From: Cichorium intybus
Taxonomy: Eukaryota; Streptophyta; Magnoliopsida; Asterales; Asteraceae
DNA: 64,000 nucleotides
Assembly (NCBI GenBank): GCA_023525715.1
Contig: CM042017.1
Coordinates: 76,308,166 to 76,372,165 of the forward strand
Direction of reading: 5' to 3'
Part shown: positions 13,164-25,851 of the stretch, one piece after another
How positions within the stretch are numbered: position 1 is the stretch's first letter
Layout of the letters: each line of letters begins with the position of its first letter
The notes under the pieces: generated by a model
The model's input: only the letters and a program-made list of their open reading frames with translations
Told to the model about the DNA's origin: nothing
Databases searched by the model: none
Made by a program: the position numbers and the translations under genes

Positions 13164-13922
13164 AACACCCCACACTTGTGCCTTGCTTGTCCCCAAGCAA
13201 GAGATTTTTTAACAAATTATAACTAAGACTCAAACATTTTTGAATGTGTTCACTTCCAAAGTTTATTGTTCCCAGAATTAGCTTGAAAATGATTTTGATA
13301 AAAACTGATTAGAATATCTATTGGAATTCACGACTTTCTAGAGAACCCTTGATTACAAATTTTATGTTCACAAAAAGTATACTTACTCATTCAGATTCTA
13401 AAGGCCGTTAAAGAAATGTCCATGACTTTCGATGTTGTCCGTCTAACGAGCTTTCAGAAATACTATCCCAGACCCGACGATCTTAGGTAGTACGGTGCAT
13501 AAATGCCTTTTTCGAGCCACCCTTTTCGGACCTACCGGCTCCAACAACAAAGGCCACTGATTGACAATTCCCACCTAAATTCCAATACTAAAATAGTCTC
13601 AATCTAAAATTTTCTAACTCTTAAAACTCAACTTATTTAACTAAACAGATAGCATGATAACAACTAAATAGTATTTCTTGAAAAATACCAATGTTATAAC
13701 ATTCAAAAGCTATTCGTTTCAAAATTACAATCTCTTAAAAATTTTGAAAAATTGCTTAAAATTTTGAAAATTACTCATTTCCCGCAAAAATTTCAAAAAG
13801 AACTCTTTTGACCGTCCACACCACACACTTAAAACCGTACAACGTCCCTGTTGTACATAAAAATATTTCAGAACTAGGGAGAAAGAGTTACCCCTTTAGA
13901 CGGTAAACTGCTTGTTGGAACT

Positions 13923-14690
<768 letters not shown>

Positions 14691-15243
14691 TTGGAACTAG
14701 TTGTCACAGGATACAAAAACACACACACCTCATGATTCAGATTTCTATAGTTGTGGCGCAACAGTGTTCACGCGGGTGAAATGGCAAGTGTAGGGGTACA
14801 ATGACCCCACACTTGTGTGAAACAACTCCTCGATAGATTTCCATTGGTACTTACATGCAAACACTCACGAAACAAATTAAACACAAAAAACAAACAAACA
14901 CAAAAGTTATACAACATAAATGAGCTACGGGTTGCTGCGGCGGGTGGGTTTGATACGCGCGTCGCGGTAATTACGAGTTGCTTAGTCTACGTGATGTTGG
15001 AAATGACCGCGGCGTGTTCCAAAGAGGTGCCGCGTCGTGGTAATTTCAAATTTCAAAACCAACTTCAAACACCCATTAAACTCATTTCAAAACACATTTA
15101 CCTAAATTTATCCTTTTATTACTGATGTCATACGACTTATTTATCAACCTAAAACAATATTACCTATGGTTATTAACAATTGACCTAAAAATCAAAAAGA
15201 AACCTAAGAAGTTCAAAATAAGTAAAAAAATAATCACAACCCT

Positions 15244-16417
15244 TTAACTGTGAGCTGCATCAGCCTCCTTATCTTCCACGGGTTCCTCCTCTACTGGTTC
15301 TTCGTCATCCTCAATCAACCAAGGTTGATCGCGTGGTACTTTGCATTTAAAATCGTCGAAGAATCTTGTAGTGCAATCCGCTAACCACAGTACTTGATTT
15401 TGGACATTCTGGGAGTAGCAAATCGTCTCCTGAATGTCCATCGATAACGCGTTATATTCGTACCTCTGGATTTCATCGTTTGATGAATGGCTTTCATTTC
15501 ATTTGCTAGGAATCGCGAATTCAGGTTCGCCAGCTTGATGCGTGCCGACAGGCTGTTCGGTGCTCGGGACCGCTTCCTCGATGTTGACGGCTCGTTGCGG
15601 AAAGTCGGGAATGGTGAGCGGTGGACTGTAGTGATACCGTCATCTATATACACAACCTTTGGCGAGGTCGTGGTCGGCGGGCTAAACGGCACGGGGGGAA
15701 TAACCTCCAAATGACGGATATTGGCAGGCGCCAGTAACCCGTATGAACGCGCGAGGCGTGTAACAAAATGTCCTCCACCGACTGCTACGTACTTCAAGGG
15801 TGCGTCGGTAATCCTCTTGAAGTAGGCTGCTATAAGCTAAGGTATGTTACAAGTCTCGAACTTGCTAATCAATGCCCACATAAGATGCAGGTCGTGTTGC
15901 ATGAGCCGTTCCGCGTTGGCACGCGGCCAGAACATCGTCGAAATCAGCCGATGGAGCATGCGGTGTGACGGTAGGTGCATCTGATTCTCGAAAATCGTGT
16001 TCTCATGATAGCGCGTCGATGGGATGATGGCCCAAAAATCGGCACATGAGAATGAGTCACTTGGGGCATAGGCGACTCTCCGTAGGAAAGGCTCCAATCC
16101 CTCATTGTCAGCATCCTCCTGTTTGTGTAAAGTCTCAGATGGATCCCGAACTCCCTTAAGCTGCAATTTCGATCCATGTTCCCTAGACGGAACTTGATGG
16201 CATCGCCATCGTCGATGCCCAATGGCTTACGGTCGAAGTCGAAGGTCGCTAGGAACTGGAGAAGGACCTCACGGTATACTGGTTCGTCCATATGGAATAT
16301 CGCCTCGACCGCTCGACATGTAAAAGTGAGTTCATTAGCCTCATAACCCTCCTGAACTAGCCACTGCTCCAGATGTTCCAGAATGCCCGACTCTCGGGTC
16401 AACTCCCAGTTGACCAC
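15244..16417 (-). pseudogene. Athila ORF-1/env-like region protein, frameshifted
   Basis: Four overlapping minus-strand frames (15944-16417, 15837-16166, 15381-15797, 15244-15441) together resemble the plant-transposon protein found downstream of pol in Athila elements: an N-terminal YREVLLQFLATFDFD-like segment, IKFRLGNMDR, a FGIHLRLYT segment, then a HRMLHRLISTMFWPR segment and a FVTRLARSYGLL segment. Its function is unknown; in some Athila elements the region has been called envelope-like. I see no signal peptide or membrane segment here. At least three frame changes break it. Confidence 0.65.
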
Positions 16418-17449
16418 CTGAGCCGGTAAAATATGTTTATGGAAAGCACGGCACTACGATCTTGAAATTGGCAACGATCGAAGTTTGAGACGAATACTGG
16501 TAGAGAACCCCAATCAATGTTATCAGAACTACCGTGGAAAGACATTTTCCTGCACAAATTTCCAAAAACTCCGTTATTAGGTACTGTTTAGCGTCTCCCG
16601 CGGCGCGGTCGTTGATGTCCGCATAGCGGTTTATGAATGTTCTTACCCCGCGTCGCACTGTATGAACCGACGCGACGCGGCGTATGAAACTCAGAACAGA
16701 ATCACGCAATTAACACTCCTACAGCCTAAATTTTTACTTCTGACTACTGGGTTATGTTGCAATTAACATTTTAACTCATTTAACTGTATGCATTCATAGT
16801 CAGAAACATTACATTGCAATTCAGAAGGGATTCTAAGAACTTCAAGAAAAGTTGACAAAGAATAGGGAAATCAGAACACTTACTTGAGTTGTGGATTAGA
16901 AGGATTGAACAAAAACGATCAAGGAGTCGCTGAGGGTTGGATTACGGTGAGAAACCGAAAGATTTTTTTGTAGTTTGATTTATACAAATGGGAGGGTTTT
17001 GGGTTTACTTTCAAACTCTTGTGATTATCTTGAAATTCGAATTCAGATAAGCCCACGACGCGGATTAATAACCTTTGCGACGCGAGTACCCAATTCAGAC
17101 TTATCATAAAATTGCGTAACATATTCACGCGCGGCGCAGGTTTAAAGACCCCGCATTGCGTATTTGTAAAATTACCAAAGCAACCCCACACTTGTTCTTT
17201 TCTTACCGTAATTAATTAAACACATTTAAAATGTTAAAATACAAAGTTTACACAAGATCGAGTTGCCTCCCGACTAGCGCTAAGTTTAACGTCATCAGCC
17301 AGACGTTTACTTACCTGGCTACTGCACATATTCTGGACTGTCGGTCACAAACTCGACTGTTTCTACCTCCAACTTCTGGAACGTGCCCGAAGTGACATAA
17401 GGGTTTTAATCTATGCCCGTTAACTTTAAATGGTGGCTCCTTTGAAGTC
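16418..17449. other. Athila spacer between the env-like ORF and integrase
   Basis: Non-coding part of the Athila between its pol end and the extra ORF. GC-rich words such as GCGGCGC and CGACGCG recur, as elsewhere in this element. Short frames here have no recognisable domain. Confidence 0.5.
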
Positions 17450-19330
17450 TCAAATTTCCACAATGCCATAATCTGTAACACTAACAACTTCATACGGTCC
17501 ATTCCATTTGCTCCTTAGCTTTCCCGGAAACATCTTCAGCCTTGAATTATATAGCCACACTTTCTGTCCCACCGTAAAAGTCTTCAGTTTAAGTTTCGAG
17601 TCATGGTACCTTTTCAGCTTCGACTTGTATGTAGCGGCATTTTCATAGGCTTCGTCACGTAACTCCTCCAATTCGGTCAACTACAATTTCCGCTCCTTTC
17701 CGGCTACATCATAATCGAGGTTGACTTGTTTGGTTGCCCACAATGCGCGGTTAGCTAACTCCATGGGCAAATGACACCCTTTTCCATAGATTAGCCGAAA
17801 AGGGGTGGTCCCTATTGGTGTCTTGTAAGATGTTCTATATGCCCATAGCGCATCATCTAACCTTTGTGACCAATCCTTTCTATCTGTCTTCACCGTCTTC
17901 TGAAGAATCTCTTTGATTTGCCGATTCAAGACTTCCACCTGGCCACTCGTTTGCGGATGATATGGTGTTGCGATCTGATGATTGACCCGTAGTGCTATAA
18001 CAGTTGTCCAAATTTGAAGTTCTTGAAATGTGACCCTCCGTCACTAATAACCACCCGCGGGACACCATGACGAGTGAATATGTTCTTTTTTGACGAACTT
18101 GCATACTACATGGTGATCATTAATACGCGTTGCTTCGGCTTCAATCCATTTAGAAACATAATCAACAGCCACCAAGATGTAAACATATCATTGTGAAGTG
18201 GGGAACGGACCCATGAAATCAATTCCCCAAACATCAAAAATATCTACAACTAATATCGGGTTCAAAGGCATTTAGTCTCTTTTTGAAATATTCCCCAACT
18301 GTTGACAATTGAGGCATGCCTTGGCTGTTTTATACGCATCCTTGAACATGGTCGGCCAATACAATCCAGATTCTAAAATCTTATACCCTGTCTTCTTCGC
18401 GCTAAAATGTCCACCGCAGGTCGATGCATGGCTAGGGCTGTAAACGAACCGAACGTTCAGTGAACCGTTCGTGAATTGTTCGGCGGGAAGTTCGTTTATG
18501 TTCGTTTATTTAATAAATGAACGAACATGAACACAAATTCATGTTCGTTTAGTTAAACGAACGAACATGAACAATGGTCTCGTTCGTTCAATTATGTTCG
18601 TGAACGTTCGTTTATGTTGTTCGTTTACGTTCGTTTAAGTTTGTTCATTTAATTTCCTTTTATGTTCATATGTCTTCAATTATATTTGATTAAATTACAA
18701 TATTATGTGTTGGTTTATATTCATATATGTTCAATTGTGTTTATTTATCTATGTTCGTTTATGTTTGTTCGTTTATGTTCGTTTAGTATGTTCATGAACA
18801 TAAACGAACAAACATAAACAAGATATTTGTTAAACAAACGAACATGAACAAGAAAACTCGTTCGATTATTCGTTCGTGTTCGTTCGTTTGTTTGGCTAAC
18901 TTAAACGAACGAACATGATCAAGCCCCCGTTCGTGTTCTTTCGGTTCGTTTACAGCCCTATGCATGGTAGTGATCCAATACTTCAGGAATCTCGCTATCA
19001 GGAACGCAGCGACGAATGATCTGATCCTCCCCAACCTTGAAGAGATCAGGATCGTCCCAGATAAACCTCTTGCCATATGTACGGAACTGCTTTTGCTAGA
19101 AAATTGACATAGTTCGCGTACCATGGTGCGGCAATAACTTCTAGCAACTGCTCGTCAGGAAAGGTATCCTGTATGCCTACTTCCAGTCCTTCTGTGGGCA
19201 ATCTTGAGAGGTGATCGGCTACCACGTTCTCTGTTCCTTTCTTGTCTTTTATCTCCACATCGAACTCTTGCAGTAACAGGATCCATCGTATCAGCCTTGG
19301 CTTCGATTCCTTTTTCGCTAGTAAATGTCA
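17450..19330 (-). pseudogene. Athila integrase region of pol, interrupted by a MITE
   Basis: Minus-strand segments read an integrase: [12 protein letters not shown] (end of RNase H, 19046-19258), a zinc-binding CLNC motif near 18310, a DFMGPFPTS core segment near 18200, [11 protein letters not shown] with the catalytic Glu (about 17950), then [16 protein letters not shown] and the C-terminal [18 protein letters not shown] segment (17450-17680). Stops and frame changes occur, for example around 18180 and 18280, and a 528-bp MITE splits it at 18432. It would insert element cDNA into the chromosome, but this copy is dead. Confidence 0.8.
18432..18959. mobile_element. hAT-type MITE with GTTCGTTTAT subrepeats
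   Basis: 528 bp with termini TAGGGCTGTAAACGAACCGA and the inverted TCGGTTCGTTTACAGCCCT. The 8-bp duplication ATGCATGG is at 18424-18431 and 18960-18967. The interior is built almost entirely of variants of GTTCGTTTATGTTCG in both orientations, so the whole element can fold back. It lies in the Athila integrase. Confidence 0.88.
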
Positions 19331-20480
19331 AACAACACTGTGATCAGTGTAGACCACAACCTTTGATCCCCAGATGTAAGATCTAAACTTATCCAAAGCG
19401 AAAACCATAGCAAGTAATTCATTTTCTGTCATGGTGTAATTTAATTGGGCTTCGGAGAAGGTTTTGCTAGCATAACAGATGACTACTGGTTTCTTGTCAA
19501 TTCTTTGTCCTAACATCGCACTAGCAGCATAATCACTAGCATCACACATAATTTCGAAAGGCTGGGTCCAATCGGGAGGCTTCAGGATGGGAGCTTTAAC
19601 CAACTTATTTTTCAAAATGTTGAATGCTTTAACACACTCTTCATCGAAAATAAATGGTGCGTCTTTCAATAAAAGACCGCAAAGAGGTTTGGAAATGGTG
19701 CTGAAGTCTTTGATAAACCTTCTATAGAATCTCGCATGTCCTAAAAATGATATCACCCTTTTTACTGATGTCGGAGGTGGCAATGTAGAAATTACTTTGA
19801 CCTTCGTGCGATCCACTTCGAATCCCCTTTCTGAAACTACATGTCCTAAGACAATCCCTTCCCTGACCATGAAGTGGCTCTTCTCCCAACTTAGCACCAA
19901 GTTTGACTCCACGCATCGTTCCAGAACCTTTTTCAACTGGTTTAAGCACGCATCAAATGATGAACCAAAAATGGAGAAGTCATCCATAAAGATCTCTAAT
20001 GCATCGCCGATCATGTCCGAAAATATCACCATCATACACCATTGAAACGTTGCTGGGGCGTTACACAAACCGAATGGCAACCTTCGGAATCCGAAAGTGC
20101 CATAAGGACAAGTGAACGTTGTTTTTGCTTGATCCTCCGGGTGAATAGCGATTTGATTGTAACCTGAATACCCATCTAAGAAACAGTAGTATTTCTGCCC
20201 GGCTAATTTCTCCACTATCTGGTCGATAAATGGCAGCGTGAAATGGTCCTTTGAAGTTGCAGCATTAAGTTTCCTGTAGTCGATACACACCCTCCACCCA
20301 GTTACGGGCCTTGTAGACAATTTGTCACCATCCTTGGTGTCCACCATAGTGATTCCAGACTTCTTTGGCACAGTTTGTGTCGGACTAACCCATTCGCTGT
20401 CTGAGATTGGATAAATAACTCAAGCATCCAACCATTTTAACACTTCCTTTTTAATGACCTCTTTCAAGTTCGGGTTCAGC
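19328..20480 (-). pseudogene. Athila reverse transcriptase and RNase H
   Basis: A 347-codon open stretch (19328-20371) covers RT and the start of RNase H. Visible motifs are CIDYRKLNAAT, LPFIDQIVEKLAGQ, FLDGYSGYNQIAI, FGFRRLPFGLCNAPATFQ, the catalytic FMDDFSIFG (both Asp present), VLGHVVSERG, SFLGHARFYRRFIKDFS, then CDASDYAASAMLGQR and YTDH for RNase H. A TGA at about 20421, where the reading otherwise continues through LDA...VIYPISDSEWV, disconnects it from the upstream protease. The catalytic core itself looks intact. Confidence 0.9.
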
Positions 20481-22040
20481 CTATGCTGTGTCTCTTGCGA
20501 TTTTGGTTCCTTCTTCGGTGATAATATGGTGCATGCACGTCGTGGGACTAATCCCTTTTAGAACTGCGATCGTCCAACCGATAGTTTCCTTCTGCTTAGA
20601 CAAAACCTCAAGCAATGCTTTTTCTTGTTCCGTTGTTAGGTCGGCTGATAAGATCACTGGTAGACTTTCCTTTTCTCCTAAGAATGTGTATTTGAGATGG
20701 GCTGGTAATGGTTTCAACTCCAAAGTTGGTGGCTCCTGCAATGATGGCTTCAACGTTTTAGGAATTTCCGTTGGCAGCTTCTCAATTTGCGAGCATTCTT
20801 CATACTTCGATCCCTTCTCCTTTCCTTCTTCTTGATTATCTTCTTGCTTAGCACCTACTTCTTCGTGGAATTCAACCGCTTCTTGTTGTAATACTTCAGG
20901 CGTACACTGTTGAACTAATTCATCTATGATAGCATTCCTCCTCTTCCATCGTGTTTCCATTTGTGTTGAAAATGTTGATCTTGGTCTGTTGGTGCTCAAA
21001 GGAGATCCCCATTTCTCCCATGTGACAGTCAATATTTGCATTTGCTGTGGCTAAGAATGTCGCCCAAGCATAATTGTAGGTTGCTCCCCATTGGTTGCCT
21101 GACGAGTGTCCAAAACCAAGAAGTCGGCTGGTAGTAAAAGTCTCCAACTTTGATAATTACATCTGAAAGCACTCCCCTCGGAATTTTTGTGGATTTATCA
21201 GAAAGTTGCAGAATGACGTCCGTGGGTCTTAATGTACCAAATTCGTGCTTGTCGAAAAGCTGTCCCGGCAAAATGTTCACGCTTGCTCTTAAATCTAACA
21301 AAGCCTTCTTGATGTGCACATCACCCAAGTCAACAGAAATGAGAGGAGCTCCTGGGTCCTTCATCTTGGGAGGCAAAGTATCCATTATTATTGAACTAAC
21401 GTACTTGGTCAATTCAATCTTTTTCGGCAGGTGCGAGAGGATATGTTTCTTGTGAATGCACATGTCCTTCAAAAACTTTGCGTAAGCAGGAACTTCTTTA
21501 ATTAGCTTGACCAACGGAATATTGACTTTAATTTGACTGAATAGCTCCCACATGTCTTCCGCTTGCCGTCCTTTCTTTCTATACGGTTTATTTCCTGGCT
21601 TTTCCAAAGTTGAAGGAAAAGGAGTGGTTCCACTAGTCTCCCCCTTCTCCCATTTGCTCTCAGGTTTCTTCTTCTTCTTCTCCTGTTCTTCTTTCTCTTT
21701 CTTCTCAAACTCTTCCTTTTCATCAAACACGATCTCCACATCACTATCTTCTTCAACAGGTGGAGTAGCAACCTTGTTCTCTACCTTCTTGCCACTTCTC
21801 AACATAATGACTTCATTTACCTGCACCTTTTGAGGCTGCATCTTCTCTTGTTCTTTTTTCCTTCTCTATCTTCATAAGCTGATTTCCCAATCTCAATATT
21901 GCTTGCATGTTCACATCTTCAGCCTCTTTAAGTTTGACCAAAATTTCATAAATTTCCTTCATACTAATGTTTGCGCCTCTTTCTTTTGATGTTGGTTGTA
22001 TGTTCTGCTGCCTTACTTGCGGTTGCCTCATATCTCTCTG
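20481..22040 (-). pseudogene. Athila gag C-terminus and protease
   Basis: Minus-strand frames 21813-22031, 21029-21841 and 20481-21041 continue gag after its zinc knuckle into a Lys/Glu-rich linker and a pepsin-like protease (ISVDLGDVHIKKALLDLRAS, then VNILPGQLFDK). The protease signature in the family is DLGAS; here the Gly is Arg (DLRAS), which should abolish activity. The C-terminal part (LPAHLKYTFLGE, then LPVILSADLTTEQE) is the standard linker to RT in this lineage. Confidence 0.8.
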
Positions 22041-22077
22041 TTGGTTGTTTTTTAATGGTCATGACGTGTTGTGAAAC

Positions 22078-23473
22078 TGTAACACCGGGTTTTTAATAAA
22101 ACATCTTCATTTAAATAAATATCAATTTATTCAATAATTAACATTTTGAAGATATTTAGAAATCATTTTAAACATCAATTCACTGCATGAATCCCCAATC
22201 AAGCAGCATCAGTGTGTACCCGTCATGCCTGTCCGTCATTTCCACCTGTACAACCTGAAATGGTAATTTAAAAGGGAAAGGATAAGCACACGGCTTAGTG
22301 AGTTCCAACAACTACACAGCATATCAGCTACACATACTTTACCCCTAACAGGAAAAATACAACCACACGTCACATAATCTGCTCTACCCAGTATATTGGA
22401 TTATAACCTCCTATACGTATCTGCTCAGTAAATCTAATTCCCCTGCTCAGCACTTAGAGCCGCGCATTACCCTGTACGTCAAGTCATGCGTATCTGCTCA
22501 GTGTCTTTTGCTCGTATCTCTATATTACTCAGTACGTTGAGCCCACGCATACCATAACCCAACCCATACAATTATAACATAAATATATATATCAATAATA
22601 TACACACAACTTGGTACTATTTACCAACATCTTATAAACATCTTATAAGCACACAAAAATACGGTAAAGGACATATAACGTCCACACAATGTAGTGAGAA
22701 ACTCACCTGATTATAGTCGACTACAGCGTTTATCTCTGCTTCGTATTCCCTCTTTAACTGTTAACACAGTAAGGCATTTATCACTCTTTAATTCTTAACT
22801 ATCTTATAGTTGCGTCATTAAACTCTTCGATAATTCCAACATGATACCTCGTGATTTATCAAGTAAAGGATAGCCAGATAGAAGATTAGTTGGGGTGGCA
22901 GGATCCTTTCAGCATTTTAGCCTTTCGGAAAATCCAACAACCAGATCCCAAGTAATCGGCCTAGACACCATCCTCGTAAGTAAATCACTCGGTATTATTT
23001 TTGGAATTACGAATAATATAACCTCTACATATTATAGTTTAACACTTATAAACTACTAGAGAAATACAATAGTGATTACTCACTTAGAATTGGTGTTTTC
23101 GCAAAGCCTTGGCACGTTTCCCGTTCCGCTCTTCCAACACTTCCCGAGCACCTCGTTACCAGCTACCGCTCGCTCCTAACTCCTCCCAACCTATTTTCCT
23201 AACCAGAACACTCCTCGATATCGTAAGGTTGTTTGGTGTTTGTTGTGGGTTGAAATGAAGAGGTTGGGCCCCTATTTATAGGGCTTGAAAACACTATTCA
23301 CGACGTCATCACGACATCATCGTCACTATTCACGACGTCATCACGACATCATCGTTGATGTCATCACGAGGTAAGCGCTTACTTCATTTCTCGGGTACTA
23401 TTCACGTGGAGTTACTATTCACGCCGGAGTTACTATTCACAACATTTTTTTTTTTTGAAAAACGGTCGTTACA
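22078..23473 (-). repeat. 3' LTR of the LARD-like element
   Basis: 1,396 bp, TG/CA ends. It contains the two conserved hairpin motifs (22692-22708 and 22283-22306), a TATA box (23273-23280, minus strand) and a 31-bp duplication around CACTATTCACGACGTCATCA. Confidence 0.95.
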
Positions 23474-23859
23474 AGTTCTCCCCCCTTTATAAGATTCCGT
23501 CCCCGGAATCTCCAGCGTTGACATACACTTATTCTTCCACTCAATCATTCCATATTTCAACACAATACGGTTGTATTAGTAAATCCAAAGGGTATTACCA
23601 CAATACTGGTACATTAACCACCTCTAATCAACTAGGACAACCTATTGAGACTACAAAGTACTCGTTATGTAATCTCATACACTCACAATACAGACATCAT
23701 GGATGCAAGGTACGTGTTATGCATCGTATAATTACATGTTCACCAAATCATATCACAACCCCTGCTTTTAACAACCTCAACAACTCAGCTATTCACCAAA
23801 CACCCAACTGTATGTGTGTTACAACTGCCAGCCAATAAAGCCATCACAACATTTGTATG

Positions 23860-24125
23860 TGGTCCCACCACAATTATTGTTCATAAGATCCACAACACAT
23901 ATGTGGTCCTACCAAATGTGGCCCCACTAAATAAGTGGTCACAACCACAAGTACTATTAACCCCCAGAATAAATTGTCACAACTACAAGTTACCAGTGGC
24001 CCCACGGAATAAGTGGTCCCAACCACAAGTACAAGTAGCCCCATAGCATAAGTGGTCCCAACCACAATACTAGTAGCCCCACCTAATAAGTGGTCCCAAC
24101 TACAAGTATAAGTGGCCCCACAGAA
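23860..24125. repeat. diverged 45-48-bp tandem array, GTGGTCCCAACCAC hairpins
   Basis: About six units of the pattern CCCCA...AATAAGTGGTCCCAACCACAAGTA. Several units contain GTGGTCCCAACCAC, a 5-bp stem with a 4-base loop. The array is in the internal region of the LARD-like element, close to its 3' LTR. Confidence 0.75.
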
Positions 24126-24474
24126 TATACAGCTTTTTGCTCTAAAGGCTTAACACACATATGACTGCACAGCTCTGCAACCAACTATATGACACCAATA
24201 ATCCTCATATCAGCTCAGTCTCCACATACAACTACAAAATCTCCACCCACAATATGATACCATATCCATGGTTATCACTACTTAATACTCACGTATTCGT
24301 CCGCACAGCTAATATCAACTAGATATTCAACTAGCTACCGACACAGTTTATCCACGGTTACTTGCCTACGGGTTACCTACTTAAGAGGTATTCACTTAGT
24401 CATTTACCCAACACACATATGCTAACAAGATAGTTATCTTGGTCAGTTAGCAATATTTTCTCAACTCATTATTT

Positions 24475-24996
24475 TCATATACTAACAGATTTTAAGTACA
24501 TGATACACTGATAGGCCACATCTAGCCTATTATGATACATTCGTTCATAGTATTCACTACCTACATGAATACCCTTACGCCACACTACTATGTCATCTGC
24601 ACTTTCACGAGTTGTTATTATATGTCCATCCCGTATACACGTACATCTCTTGTACGTGAATGGATAAAACTCTAATTCTGCAAACATACGACACCACGTA
24701 TAAAACCTTATGTTTCTAGCATGTACACGTATATCTGTACGTATACTTTTCACATCTATATGCTGCTTTAGTTCACATATGTCTTCTTCCAAATTATGCC
24801 ATCCAGTTACTGGATCCCAATCTCTACTGATACGCTCACATACATCCTCAGCCTTCATCATCATCGTACTACAGTCGTCTGACACACTTCGTATATAAAA
24901 CTTGTTAACCAGCAACTGTAGATGACCTGGAAGCCTCACATATATCTCCATATCTGGAAATGAAATTTGCGACTTATGCTCTTCTCTAAATAACAT
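24475..24996 (-). CDS. uncharacterised 173-aa ORF of the LARD-like element
   Basis: The only long frame in the internal region. It starts MLFREEHKSQ and ends CIMYLKSVSI-stop. The protein is mixed in composition with several Cys and His residues and many Arg, Glu and Tyr, has no evident signal peptide or membrane segment, and does not look like the translation of a simple repeat. I recognise no gag, zinc knuckle, protease or host domain. It lies about 0.85 kb downstream of the primer site, where gag would be expected. It may be a remnant of a gag or of a captured host gene, or chance. Confidence 0.45.
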   Translation of the reverse strand: MLFREEHKSQISFPDMEIYVRLPGHLQLLVNKFYIRSVSDDCSTMMMKAEDVCERISRDWDPVTGWHNLEEDICELKQHIDVKSIRTDIRVHARNIRFYTWCRMFAELEFYPFTYKRCTCIRDGHIITTRESADDIVVWRKGIHVGSEYYERMYHNRLDVAYQCIMYLKSVSI

Positions 24997-25835
24997 TACG
25001 TTTATTTATAGTCGATCAAAATCAACTATTTTAGCGATCAACATCTTCTTTTTATTATCCACTATCTGTGCTTTTCTTAGTAACGAAGGGACTTAACGTA
25101 TCATTTTTACACAGCTCATCCACCATAGTCACATCAACTGTTCACTAATTAACTACTAAGAAAAGAAACGTCTCCAGATTCTAAATCTTTTGAGTACCCC
25201 AACCAGCGTCCCAATTATTCCTAATAAATTCTATGATTGCCAATCAATAGATTGGATAGTATAAATACAGCTTATCAGCATACACATTGATTAGTTATAC
25301 CCTCAGCTTATTGGATTGCTCATGACCAACTCCCAATTCGAACGCGGATCCTGTGCTTTCAATAGTAGAAGCTCTTACTACTATCTTCCACACATATCCT
25401 CATTCGTTTCAGGACTTGTTCAGAAGTCCCCAATTTACTTCTCACGATAATTTTACCACATATACCCAAGTTGTTTTGCGAACATAGTCGTAGAAAATTT
25501 TTCACATAAAAGGATTTACCTTATGGATATCACTTATCAAGGAACATGCAACTTGGCCAACTCAAAAATTCTAGGACTATTTAGTTCCTACTGCCTACAC
25601 TTTAATGGCATTTAAGCACACATATATTACAGAAATAGCAACAAAGACTAAGCACTTAACCTTTTCCCCACTGACGTCGGCTGACGGTACACACTGCGTC
25701 TTTGCAACAACATTAATTTAACCCTTTACTCGAGAAACAACTTATAATTTCTTGTAAAAATATTTCCAAAGAAAACTTTTAAGTCTCAAGCTTGAGATCA
25801 AAACCCATCAAGTGAGTCTGATTCACTCAAGCCTT

Positions 25836-25848
25836 GGCTCTGATACCA
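25836..25848 (-). promoter_or_regulatory. primer-binding site of the LARD-like element
   Basis: The reverse complement is TGGTATCAGAGCC, matching tRNA-Met, three bases from the 5' LTR. Confidence 0.9.
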
Positions 25849-25851
25849 ACT

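Noticed and set aside
16437..16709. 90-codon frame ending within the Athila spacer
   Set aside because: It does not continue the env-like ORF in frame and has no recognisable motif.
18792..19124. 110-codon minus-strand frame
   Set aside because: It runs across the boundary of a MITE into Athila integrase and has no domain.
24475..24996. The 173-aa ORF as a host gene
   Set aside because: It lies wholly inside an LTR element with intact ends and has no recognised host domain, so it is listed as an element ORF only.
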